Shown here piece after piece: positions 16,465 through 24,588 of a stretch of 62,329 bases of DNA. The notes beneath the pieces were generated by a model. That model searched no databases. It saw only the letters and a list, made by a program, of their open reading frames with translations, and was not told the DNA's origin. The stretch spans positions 201,188 to 263,516 of the forward strand of contig NZ_JADMOL010000007.1 in the NCBI RefSeq assembly GCF_015558675.1. The letters run 5' to 3'. Positions within the stretch are counted from its first letter, which is position 1, and each line of letters opens with the position of its first letter. The position numbers were made by a program, and so were the translations under genes. The stretch is from Paenibacillus sp. 1001270B_150601_E10 (GTDB lineage Bacteria; Bacillota; Bacilli; Paenibacillales; Paenibacillaceae).

Positions 16465-17247
16465 GTGAGCCATACCCATTCTAACCATAAAACCCCTGAT
16501 TCCTCTGACAATATGCTCAAGATGAACAGGATGATCCTCAAGCAGGGAGCGGAAGTTCTGGCCCTGCTTAATCCTAAGCCTGACGAACATATCCTGGACG
16601 TGGGCTGTGGTGCAGGTGATCTTACCGCGATGATTGCAGCTGCTGGCGCCATTCCTACAGGAATAGACCTATCCGAAAAAATGGTGAATCAGGCCAAACA
16701 GAAATACCCTGAGCTGCATTTCTCGGTGGAAAATGCCTGCCATTACCGGACAGCTGCCCCCTTCGATGCCGTATTCTCTCATGCTGCTTTGCACTGGATC
16801 CAGGATGCCGAGGCCGTTGCCCGCTCCATCTGGCTAGCGCTTCGAGACAGCGGGCGATTCGTGGCCGAATTTGCCGGCAGCGGCAACGTCGCTGCATTAA
16901 CGACGGCCATTCGAGAAGAGCTGGAAGCACGTGGCCATGAATGGGCCGACCGGAGCCCGTGGCACTTGCCCACGATTGGAGAATACGCAAGCCTCCTAGA
17001 GCGAGTAGGCTTCCGCGTGACATCGGCAAAGCACTTCGATAAGCCTTCTCCAATCAAAGCGGAGTTAGGCATTCGAAATTGGCTCAACAGCTTTGAAAAA
17101 TACTTTTTCTATGATGTTACCGCGGAAGATAAAGAGTCTATTATTCAATCCATAGAAGCAAAGCTGAAGCCGATTCTTTACAAAGATGGCCAATGGATGC
17201 TGGACACCAGTCGATTGCGTATCGAAGCCATCAAGGAATCTTCCTAA
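16465..17247 (+). CDS. SAM-dependent methyltransferase
   Basis: 260 residues from GTG 16465, with AAAGGAGA 10 bases upstream. Class I methyltransferase fold: ILDVGCGAGDLTAMIA (SAM-binding glycine loop, about residue 43), GIDLSEKMVNQAKQKYP and FDAVFSHAALHWIQD, which is typical of trans-aconitate-methyltransferase-like enzymes (Methyltransf_11/25). An early HTHSNH histidine cluster is unusual but lies before the fold. The substrate is unknown. It sits 29 bases after the broken oxidoreductase and is probably read from the same upstream promoter. Confidence 0.85.
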   Translation: MSHTHSNHKTPDSSDNMLKMNRMILKQGAEVLALLNPKPDEHILDVGCGAGDLTAMIAAAGAIPTGIDLSEKMVNQAKQKYPELHFSVENACHYRTAAPFDAVFSHAALHWIQDAEAVARSIWLALRDSGRFVAEFAGSGNVAALTTAIREELEARGHEWADRSPWHLPTIGEYASLLERVGFRVTSAKHFDKPSPIKAELGIRNWLNSFEKYFFYDVTAEDKESIIQSIEAKLKPILYKDGQWMLDTSRLRIEAIKESS

Positions 17248-17325
17248 AAATAAAACGAACCAATCCTTGAAAGGCGAATTGGCTTTATGGTATGGTAGAC
17301 GGAAATATTTTTGGGAGCTGAGCGT

Positions 17326-17910
17326 ATGACCGTACATGCAGTTGACCCTATTTTGCTCGAATTCCCTGAGCAGTTTGAAAGCGAGCGCTTAGTCATTCGT
17401 GCACCGCAATGGGGCGATGGAGCAGCCCTGAACGAGGCTGTGAGAGAAAGCATTGAACAATTGCGACCTTGGATGCCGTGGGCACAAACCATTCCATCAA
17501 TCGAGGACTCTGAAGCAGGCATTCGGCGATCCCGCCTGGAATTTCTAGAGCGCAAGGATCTCCGCCTCCTTCTTGAGCACAAAGAATCCGGCCGAATCAT
17601 AGGCAGCAGCGGTCTTCACCGCATCGATTGGCCGTCACGGAAGTTCGAGATCGGCTACTGGGTGCGCACCTCCTTTGCACAGCAGGGCTTTGTGACGGAA
17701 GCGGTACATGCCATTGCCAGCTTCGCCGTTCGCGAGCTGCAAGCGAATCGAATTGAGATTCGCTGCGATGAACGCAATGTACGAAGTGCAGGAGTCGCGG
17801 AACGTTGTGGATTTACTTTAGAAGGCATCCTTCGCAGCGATAAAGTGGCGCACGATGGCACCTTAAGAAGCACGATGATCTTCTCCAAGGTTCGCGGTGT
17901 GGAATTTTAA
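17326..17910 (+). CDS. GNAT acetyltransferase, RimJ/RimL-like
   Basis: 194 residues from ATG 17326 with GGGAG upstream. Begins with the RimJ/RimL hallmark FESERLVIRAP and continues with the acetyl-CoA-binding region (FEIGYWVRTSFAQQGFVTEA) and RCDERNVRSAGVAERCGF. Such enzymes acetylate N-termini of ribosomal proteins or small amines. Single gene, ended by a strong terminator at 17956-17985. Confidence 0.87.
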   Translation: MTVHAVDPILLEFPEQFESERLVIRAPQWGDGAALNEAVRESIEQLRPWMPWAQTIPSIEDSEAGIRRSRLEFLERKDLRLLLEHKESGRIIGSSGLHRIDWPSRKFEIGYWVRTSFAQQGFVTEAVHAIASFAVRELQANRIEIRCDERNVRSAGVAERCGFTLEGILRSDKVAHDGTLRSTMIFSKVRGVEF

Positions 17911-17955
17911 GCTCATAAGATGTCCCGCTAAAATTATAAGTTCATATGTAAAAAT

Positions 17956-17985
17956 AAAGAGGGACATCACGTCCCTCTTTTTGTC
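17956..17985 (+). terminator. Strong terminator after the GNAT gene
   Basis: A 10-bp perfect stem AAAGAGGGAC / GTCCCTCTTT with a 5-base loop, followed by TTGTC. Confidence 0.88.
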
Positions 17986-18123
17986 TAGAATAGAATCTAG
18001 CTGTATCGCTATAGACAGAACCACAGAACCACAATTCTATTTGCGATTACATCTTTCTCTACTATCCGTGATCACTCATATCTATGAATAGCCTCGAAGG
18101 CGGTTTCTCATGTGCGTCATTCT

Positions 18124-18149
18124 TTGAAAGCATCGGTTGAAAGCATCGA
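18124..18149 (+). repeat. 13-bp tandem duplication
   Basis: TTGAAAGCATCGG is directly followed by TTGAAAGCATCGA, in non-coding sequence next to the kinase-like relic. Confidence 0.6.
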
Positions 18150-18251
18150 TCATGATGTCGCTTTTCTCGGCAGCTCCAATACGAATTTGGTGACCTCTCC
18201 CCCTTCGCGCGTACTGTTCGTGCTTGAAGCCGAATATCCTGCCATGTAAGG
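18150..18251 (-). pseudogene. Possible 3' relic of a sensor histidine kinase
   Basis: The minus strand has a 33-codon frame, bounded by stops, ending GGEVTKFVLELPRKATS. This resembles the last strand of HATPase domains of PhoR-like sensor kinases (GG-x-V-x-F-x-L-x-LP). There is no room for the rest of a kinase upstream, so if real it is the tail of a deleted gene. Evidence is a short resemblance only. The remainder of 17986-18347 shows no gene. Confidence 0.35.
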
Positions 18252-18347
18252 TTAATTTAAGAATCGTGTAAGAAGCAGGAAAGAATGCCGCGATATACTG
18301 AGTCCTATAGCACTGTCACATTTGGTCAAATAGAAAGAGGGGATTAC

Positions 18348-20645
18348 ATGGCAGATCCAGCACTGCAAGAAAAGAAAAGGATTAGGTTATGGCTAGAACA
18401 CATCGTCCGTTCCTTGAAGCGTCCGGCTCCACTTACCTCAGGCTGGAAGGGGGCATCGCTTGCGCTAGGGGCTATCGCCCTATGCCTCTATCTCGTACAA
18501 AGCTACACCTTGATCGGGGCGCGGGGCGCGATCCCATACATCGTCGGAACCCTCGTATTCCTGCTTGCGATTGTCCTGTTGACTGGGGTCATAGCTATGC
18601 TTCTCCACTGGGCGAAGAAGATGCCCATCCGCTACGTTTGGCTTGCACTCACCGCCATTTGCCTGCTGTTTATCAGCTTTATTGGTCCGATACCCTTAAT
18701 GTTTCTAGCATCGCTATCGATCATTGTCGCCTTCTCCCTGCTTGGGATGTTCGTGTACCGCTGGAAGAGCGGCGGATATCGCGAGTCGAAAGCAATTTCT
18801 AACGTTCTCTCCTTCATAACAGCGGGTATCTCATTGGTCTATATTCTCTTGGGCAGCTACTGGCTGCTTGAAAGCGGCAATAACAATCTGTCGAAGCCCT
18901 ACCGGCTGCAGGTCATGAAGCCAGCCGACCGTTATCCAGTTACACTGTCTAATCCAGCCGAACAAGGCGCCTACCGAGTCAAGACGTTGACCTATGGAAG
19001 TGCGAATAGCTACCGCAAGGCATTCAATGCCAAGGATTCGCTGATCACGAAGCAGGTGGACGGATCATCCTTCGTAAAGAACTGGTCCGCTCTTCGTACG
19101 AAAACGTTCGGGTTCGGTCCTGACGCCATGGCGCTGAACGGGCTGGTCTGGTATCCCGATGGCGATGGCCCCTTCCCATTGGTTGTCGCTGTTCACGGCA
19201 ATCACCTTGCAACCGATTATTCCGACCCAGGCTATGCCTATCTAGGCGAGCTGCTCGCCAGCAAAGGCTATATTTTCGTATCCATTGACGAGAACTTTCT
19301 GAATACTTCACCGTATGACGACCTGCTTGTGCTGAGTGTGCTGGAAAATGAAAATTCTGCACGCGGCTGGCTCATGCTGGAGCATCTTAAGGTATGGGAG
19401 GAGTGGAATGGTACGAAGGGCAATCCATTCTACGCCAAAGCGGATATGGATCGAATATCACTGATCGGACACTCTCGCGGCGGTGAAGCGGTGACGGTAG
19501 CGGCGGCGTACAATAAGCTGTCTGCCTCACCTGAGAACGGCAATATGACCTTTGATTATGACTTTGGCATTCGATCTATTATTTCTATTGCCGGCACGGA
19601 CGGCCAATACAAGCCTGCTGGCCAGCCAACCGCATTGAACGATATCAGCTACTTGTCAATTCATGGCGCGCACGATATGGATGTGAGCTCGTTCAATGGC
19701 GCAAGCCAGTACAGCCGAATCGGATTCTCTGGCAAGAGCGCTGACTTCAAAGCATCCGTCTATATCTATGGAGCCAATCATGGGCAGTTCAATACGGAAT
19801 GGGGCAGATCGGACAGTGTGGGCATCGGCAGCAAGCTATATAATACGGCTCAGCTTCTGCCCCAAGAGGAGCAATTGCAGACGGCCAAGGTGCTCATCTC
19901 TTCTTTCTTGGACGCGACGCTGAAGGAGCAGCAGGAATACCGAAGCGTATTCCAAGACCTTGGCCATGCCCGAGAGTGGCTGCCTGATACGATGTACATC
20001 AGCAACTATTGGGACTCCGCCACGAAGCTGATCAGCAGCTTCGATGAAGACATCGATCTAGCCACGACCACCCTGAAGGACGGACGTCTGATCGGGGAAG
20101 GGTTGAAGGAATGGACGGAAGAAAAGGTCAAGATGAAATATGCGACTGACCAGTACAGCGCAGTTCACCTTGGTTGGAATCGCGAAGATGCCTCAGGTAC
20201 TCCTGCTTACTCCGTTTTCTTGCCGGAGGAGCATGAACTGAGCATTACCGATGATAGCGCCATCGTATTCGCGATGGCTGACCGGGACGATAAGAAGGAC
20301 ACGAGTGCGTTAGACTTGGACGATCTTATTGATCTGACGATACAAGCAGAAGACAAGAAGGGCAATCGGGCATCCGTGCCGCTAAGCAGCCAATCGAGAC
20401 TGCTGCCTATGCTTGAGGGCAATATTATGAAATGGCCGTTTGGATTCACCGTACCGACGAAGGAGCCTGTCTTCCAGAACTTCACGATCCCCTTGAGTGA
20501 ACTGAAAAAGATCAATCCAAGCTTTGATCCCAGCGAGCTGAGCAAGATCCGATTCGTCTTCGATAAGACGGAGAAAGGAACCGTCCTGCTCCGGGATATC
20601 GGTATTCGCGATGACAAAGGCAGTAATCGTGCAGCTGGCTCGTAG
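18348..20645 (+). CDS. Membrane-anchored alpha/beta hydrolase
   Basis: 765 residues from ATG 18348, with AAGAGGGG upstream. Residues about 30-190 contain four to five membrane helices. The rest is an extracellular or membrane-proximal alpha/beta hydrolase: VVAVHGNH forms the oxyanion region, LIGHSRGGEAV carries the nucleophile serine, GAHDMDVS is a likely acid and YGANHGQFN a likely histidine. After the hydrolase domain there is a 200-residue C-terminal region predicted to be beta-rich. The architecture resembles large predicted lipase/esterase-like membrane proteins of Paenibacillus; the substrate is unknown. Single gene with its own terminator. Confidence 0.75.
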   Translation: MADPALQEKKRIRLWLEHIVRSLKRPAPLTSGWKGASLALGAIALCLYLVQSYTLIGARGAIPYIVGTLVFLLAIVLLTGVIAMLLHWAKKMPIRYVWLALTAICLLFISFIGPIPLMFLASLSIIVAFSLLGMFVYRWKSGGYRESKAISNVLSFITAGISLVYILLGSYWLLESGNNNLSKPYRLQVMKPADRYPVTLSNPAEQGAYRVKTLTYGSANSYRKAFNAKDSLITKQVDGSSFVKNWSALRTKTFGFGPDAMALNGLVWYPDGDGPFPLVVAVHGNHLATDYSDPGYAYLGELLASKGYIFVSIDENFLNTSPYDDLLVLSVLENENSARGWLMLEHLKVWEEWNGTKGNPFYAKADMDRISLIGHSRGGEAVTVAAAYNKLSASPENGNMTFDYDFGIRSIISIAGTDGQYKPAGQPTALNDISYLSIHGAHDMDVSSFNGASQYSRIGFSGKSADFKASVYIYGANHGQFNTEWGRSDSVGIGSKLYNTAQLLPQEEQLQTAKVLISSFLDATLKEQQEYRSVFQDLGHAREWLPDTMYISNYWDSATKLISSFDEDIDLATTTLKDGRLIGEGLKEWTEEKVKMKYATDQYSAVHLGWNREDASGTPAYSVFLPEEHELSITDDSAIVFAMADRDDKKDTSALDLDDLIDLTIQAEDKKGNRASVPLSSQSRLLPMLEGNIMKWPFGFTVPTKEPVFQNFTIPLSELKKINPSFDPSELSKIRFVFDKTEKGTVLLRDIGIRDDKGSNRAAGS

Positions 20646-20693
20646 CATGCTGTCCCCGCTCTTTATGTTTATTTCAATCTCATCTGCTGCTAT

Positions 20694-20743
20694 AAAAAGC
20701 ATCCCACTTCACTTTCAGGTGAAAGGGGATGCCTTTTGTTTTT
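20694..20743 (+). terminator. Terminator of the hydrolase gene
   Basis: AAAAGCATCCC pairs with GGGATGCCTTTT, with inner TCAC / GGTGA pairing, followed by TTTGTTTTTTT on the plus strand. Confidence 0.85.
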
Positions 20744-20774
20744 TTATCAACATCATGAAAGTCACAAGCGTTCA

Positions 20775-22001
20775 TCAATCCTTATAAGGATCAAACTCAT
20801 CCGCACCAGCCATGCATACGCCTATTGGCTTCAGCACATGCATGACCTCAATCGTGTTTGCATGCGCATCCAACACTTCCTGGAGCTTTCGATACACGAA
20901 TGGACTCTCATCGGTTCCCGCTCCGCGCAGTTCAACGCCAAAGGAGCGTACAGCCTCCATCATTTGCTCGGTGCTAATTTGACCGCCTCTTCGAGTCTTG
21001 GTCTTCCAGTTCATCTTGCCTGCAGCTTGGGTTCGACTCATGATCCGGCCAGCACCATGAACCGTGCTGTAGTATGCCTCTTTGTTCTCTGCACTGTCCT
21101 TGCCTCTTACGATAACGGAGATATCCCCCATGCTGCCGCCGATAAAGCCGACCTGTCCAGGAGCAGATGGCGTTGCTCCTTTTCGAACGACAACGACTTC
21201 CTTTCCATCGTGCTGCTCTTTCCACGCATAGTTATGGTGGTTATGCACCTCAAGATCCGCTTCCGTCCCTAGAATCGACAAAACCTGCTCAATCACATAA
21301 TCACGGCCTGCATAGGCGTAACGCCCTGCCAGCTGCATCGCTCGGTAATACATATCCCCTACCTCGCTGCTTAGATCAAGCAGCACAGGCGCCTGATCCA
21401 TATGCTCACCTGGCGCATTGGCAAGAAACTCCCTGCCGGCAGCAAGATTCAAAAATCCACTCGCTGTCTTATGGCCAAAGCCTCTGCTTCCGAAGTGATT
21501 CGCAATCCATAGTCGACCCGTTTCCTTTTCCTCAAACAAGTCTACAAAATGGTTGCCGCTGCCGACCGTTCCCAGCTGATCACGGGCTAAGGCCTTCAGC
21601 TTGTCGTGCTCCTGCTTGCCTATTGCATGGTATACTGCCCAATCCGGGTCATCAAAGAGCGTGTGATCCACGCGTTCCTTATTGACGCGCCCTATTCCAA
21701 AAGAAATCTTGCGAGCGATCTTATCCATGATCTTGGACAATCGAGGCTTGATCTCCTCTGCAAGCAAAGGCGTTCGTACAGCCTTATTGCCGCATGCAAT
21801 ATCATAGCCCACGCCTGAAGGCGAGATCTGTCCTTCATAAGCCACAACGCCGCCGATCGGCTGGCTGTAGCCTTTATGATGGTCAGCCATCAGCAGGGCT
21901 TGAACGACGTTTCCGGTTTCTGCGCATGTTTTCGCTTGAGCCAAGGCCCCCTCATCAGGTGTTCCCCATACGCGCACACCGTTTATAGTTCGATAAGCCA
22001 T
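20775..22001 (-). CDS. rtcB: RNA-splicing ligase RtcB
   Basis: 408 residues from ATG 22001, which has AGGAGT 10 bases upstream; the open frame extends further but the family begins at MAYRTINGVRVWG. It seals RNA ends carrying 2',3'-cyclic phosphate or 3'-phosphate to 5'-OH, using GTP and Mn2+. Metal and active-site segments are present: SGVGYDIACGNKAV (Asp/Cys), LGTVGSGNHFVDLF (His), NHFGSRGFGHKT and the GMP-accepting histidine region VHGAGRIMSR. Its promoter carries the 22-bp element that also precedes the nucleotidyltransferase gene at the left edge. Alternative starts are unlikely. Confidence 0.93.
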   Translation of the reverse strand: MAYRTINGVRVWGTPDEGALAQAKTCAETGNVVQALLMADHHKGYSQPIGGVVAYEGQISPSGVGYDIACGNKAVRTPLLAEEIKPRLSKIMDKIARKISFGIGRVNKERVDHTLFDDPDWAVYHAIGKQEHDKLKALARDQLGTVGSGNHFVDLFEEKETGRLWIANHFGSRGFGHKTASGFLNLAAGREFLANAPGEHMDQAPVLLDLSSEVGDMYYRAMQLAGRYAYAGRDYVIEQVLSILGTEADLEVHNHHNYAWKEQHDGKEVVVVRKGATPSAPGQVGFIGGSMGDISVIVRGKDSAENKEAYYSTVHGAGRIMSRTQAAGKMNWKTKTRRGGQISTEQMMEAVRSFGVELRGAGTDESPFVYRKLQEVLDAHANTIEVMHVLKPIGVCMAGADEFDPYKD

Positions 22002-22032
22002 TAATGATTCAACTCCTATTCTACAATCGCTG

Positions 22033-22060
22033 CTTATATCATGACTTATTTTCTTGGCAA
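22033..22060 (-). promoter_or_regulatory. Promoter of rtcB
   Basis: Minus strand: -35 TTGCCA (22055-22060), 16-base spacer, -10 TATAAG (22033-22038), directly downstream of the shared 22-bp element. The non-coding interval 22002-22339 also serves the divergent ABC operon. Confidence 0.6.
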
Positions 22061-22061
22061 T

Positions 22062-22083
22062 GAACATGGCGAAAGTATTACGA
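22062..22083 (-). promoter_or_regulatory. 22-bp element shared with the nucleotidyltransferase promoter (copy 2)
   Basis: Identical over 22 bases to 168-189 (core GGCGAAAGTATTAC on the plus strand). It begins one base upstream of the -35 of rtcB, so a bound protein would occupy about -37 to -59, a class I/II activator position. The WYL pair at 328-2446 is the best candidate binder; this is inference. Confidence 0.65.
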
Positions 22084-22339
22084 CCATACCTTAGAGCGTG
22101 ACTCATCTCAAGCTCATTCATGCTGACTAACCTTATCGGCACAATGCCTTTCATCATCAAGCGATCTAACTTTTGCTCGTACAATCATCGGGTTCAGTAC
22201 GAGTTCATCTCCAGGCGTTCTGAAAAATCACTTGCGAATATTAGACGATGTTTGCGAATCGTGGGATTTTGTAAGCGGTATCATGATTGCTACAATAAGC
22301 ATGCAACACCACGAATCATATCCAAGGGGGAATATCCAA

Positions 22340-23362
22340 ATGAAAAAGATCTCCATCTTTCTGATCGCTTGTATACTCGTCACAGGCCTTTTGAGCGGAT
22401 GCGGCAGCAATGAGTCAGGATCGGGGGCATCCAATAAATTGGTCGTCTACAGTCCTAACAGCGAAGAGATCATTAAGACCATTATTCCTATGTTCGAAAA
22501 GAAAACTGGAATTACCGTTGAGCTTGTCACAGCGGGTACTGGCGAGATTATTAAGCGATTGCAGTCAGAAAAGCAAAATCCATATGCTGACGTGATGTTC
22601 GGTGGTTCCATGGCAGGTTACCGTGAGAATGCCGCTTTGTTCGAGCCTTATGTCTCGCCGGAAGACGCGAATCTCATTGAAGGACACCGCAACACGACTG
22701 GTTTCGCAACGCCTTATATCTCAGATGGCAGCGTACTGCTTGTGAACAAGAACCTGATCGGAGACATCAAGATCGAAGGCTATGAGGATCTGCTCAATCC
22801 AGAGCTTAAGGGAAAGATCGCTTCAGCCGATCCTGCAAGCTCCAGCTCCGCCTTCGCTCAGCTCACCAATATGCTGAAGGCGATGGGCGGCGACTATGAA
22901 AATGCGAAAGGCTGGGAGTATGTAGGCAAGCTGATCGAGAACCTCGATGGCAAGATTGCTAGCGGCTCCGGTGCGGTGCACAAGAGCGTGGCGGACGGCG
23001 AGTATATCGTGGGCTTGACGTATGAAGATCCTGCCAGCACTTATGTAAAAAATGGTGCCCCTGTAGAAATCGTATATCCAAAGGAAGGCGCAGTATTTCT
23101 GGATGCAGCATCCGCAATCGTGAAGGACGCGCCGCGCATGGACAATGCGAAGAAATTTATCGACTTCATTCTGTCCCAGGAAGCGCAGGATGCGTTCGGC
23201 ACGCAGTTGACGAATCGCCCGCTGCGCAAGGATACGAAGCTTGGCGACCACATGACACCATACAGCAAGATCAACATGATCGATGAAGATACCGACTACG
23301 TAAGCGAGCACAAATCCGAAATCATTGAGCACTACATCTCGATCTTTACCAACATCAAATAA
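22340..23362 (+). CDS. ABC transporter substrate-binding lipoprotein (iron/AfuA type)
   Basis: 340 residues from ATG 22340 with AAGGGGG upstream. Lipoprotein signal MKKISIFLIACILVTGLLSG then C21. The mature part matches the Fe(III)/AfuA/PhnS class of periplasmic-binding proteins: KLVVYSPNSEEIIKTIIPMF, a GTGEIIKRLQSEK segment, YADVMFGGS and AQDAFGTQL. The class binds ferric iron, hexose phosphates or 2-aminoethylphosphonate. Iron-binding tyrosine pairs were not clear, so a phosphorylated organic ligand is as likely as iron. First gene of an ABC operon followed by a two-component system. Confidence 0.88.
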   Translation: MKKISIFLIACILVTGLLSGCGSNESGSGASNKLVVYSPNSEEIIKTIIPMFEKKTGITVELVTAGTGEIIKRLQSEKQNPYADVMFGGSMAGYRENAALFEPYVSPEDANLIEGHRNTTGFATPYISDGSVLLVNKNLIGDIKIEGYEDLLNPELKGKIASADPASSSSAFAQLTNMLKAMGGDYENAKGWEYVGKLIENLDGKIASGSGAVHKSVADGEYIVGLTYEDPASTYVKNGAPVEIVYPKEGAVFLDAASAIVKDAPRMDNAKKFIDFILSQEAQDAFGTQLTNRPLRKDTKLGDHMTPYSKINMIDEDTDYVSEHKSEIIEHYISIFTNIK

Positions 23363-23375
23363 TTAAAATGCTGAT

Positions 23376-23440
23376 CTGCAGCACCTCGAAGCTGGCAGAG
23401 GCCTGAGAATAGGGTTTCCACAGCCAGCTTGGCGCTGCAG
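23376..23440 (+). other. Large intercistronic hairpin between binding-protein and ATPase genes
   Basis: Two-part inverted repeat: CTGCAGC / GCTGCAG outside and AAGCTGGC / GCCAGCTT inside. There is no T-run. Such a structure can protect the 3' end of the abundant binding-protein message or attenuate reading into the ATPase gene. Confidence 0.6.
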
Positions 23441-23481
23441 CGCATCTTGATCAAAAGCGACGAAAAGGCTAGGTGACAACA

Positions 23482-24588
23482 ATGAGCGTAACAATAAACA
23501 TAAAAGACTTGGTTAAAAAGTATGGCGAGACCACCGTCATACCGGAGCTGTCTCTAGAGATCAAGCCGGGCGAATTTTTCACCCTCCTAGGACCCTCCGG
23601 GTGTGGAAAAACGACGCTGCTGCGTATGATCGCTGGCTTCAACAGCATCGAGGGCGGAACAATCAAATTCAACGAGCGCGTGATTAACCAGGTGGAGCCG
23701 GGCAAGCGGAATATCGGGATGGTGTTCCAGAACTATGCCATCTTCCCTCACCTGACCGTGAAAGGAAATATTGCGTTTGGACTAGAGAATCGAAAGCTGT
23801 CCAAAGCAGAAATCAGCTCCAAGGTAGATGAGATCTTACAGGTCGTGCAAATCGAACAATACAAGGATCGCATGCCAAAGAACCTATCCGGCGGACAGCA
23901 GCAGCGAGTCGCCCTTGCAAGAGCCATCGTCATCCGTCCAGATGTGCTGCTAATGGACGAGCCGCTATCCAATCTGGACGCGAAGCTTAGAGTTGACATG
24001 CGGAATGCCATTAAGGATATTCAGCGCGAAGTCGGTATTACGACTGTCTACGTCACGCATGATCAGGAAGAGGCCATGGCCGTCTCTGACCGCATTGCAG
24101 TCATGAAGTCAGGTGTCATTCAGCATCTGGGTACGCCGCAGGAGATCTATCAAAGGCCTGCCAACGTGTTCGTCGCCACCTTTATTGGCCGCACAAACAT
24201 CATTGAAGGAACCCTTACGCGTCAAGGAGACGAGTACAGCGTTCATTTCGGTTCAGGCTATTCCGAGGCGCTTTCCAACATTCAGCTTCCGTCCACAACC
24301 AAGTCGCGTGAGCTGGCCGTCAACATCTCGGTTCGACCAGAAGAATTCGTAATGACCGAGGACCATACAGGTATGAAGGCTACGATTGTACACAGCGTAT
24401 TTTTAGGACAGAACACACATTACTTCGTCGATTTGGAATCCGGTCAGCGCGTCGAGATTACGCAGGAGTCGAAGACAACGCACATTCTTGAACCCGGCCA
24501 AACCGTTCATCTGAAGGTGAAAAAGGACAAAATCAACGTATATGATGCAGCAGGCGAATTGAACTATACAAGGGGCGTTCAGCTATGA
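23482..24588 (+). CDS. ABC transporter ATP-binding protein (FbpC/PotA type)
   Basis: 368 residues from ATG 23482 with AGGTG 7 bases upstream. All ABC motifs are present: Walker A GPSGCGKTT, Q-loop GMVFQNYAIFPH, signature LSGGQQQRVALARA, Walker B VLLMDEPLSNLDAKLR and the switch histidine VYVTHDQEEAM. A C-terminal TOBE-type domain (about residues 270-360) is typical of the iron/polyamine/phosphonate importers. Its stop overlaps the permease start (ATGA). It energises uptake together with the preceding lipoprotein and following permease. Confidence 0.93.
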   Translation: MSVTINIKDLVKKYGETTVIPELSLEIKPGEFFTLLGPSGCGKTTLLRMIAGFNSIEGGTIKFNERVINQVEPGKRNIGMVFQNYAIFPHLTVKGNIAFGLENRKLSKAEISSKVDEILQVVQIEQYKDRMPKNLSGGQQQRVALARAIVIRPDVLLMDEPLSNLDAKLRVDMRNAIKDIQREVGITTVYVTHDQEEAMAVSDRIAVMKSGVIQHLGTPQEIYQRPANVFVATFIGRTNIIEGTLTRQGDEYSVHFGSGYSEALSNIQLPSTTKSRELAVNISVRPEEFVMTEDHTGMKATIVHSVFLGQNTHYFVDLESGQRVEITQESKTTHILEPGQTVHLKVKKDKINVYDAAGELNYTRGVQL

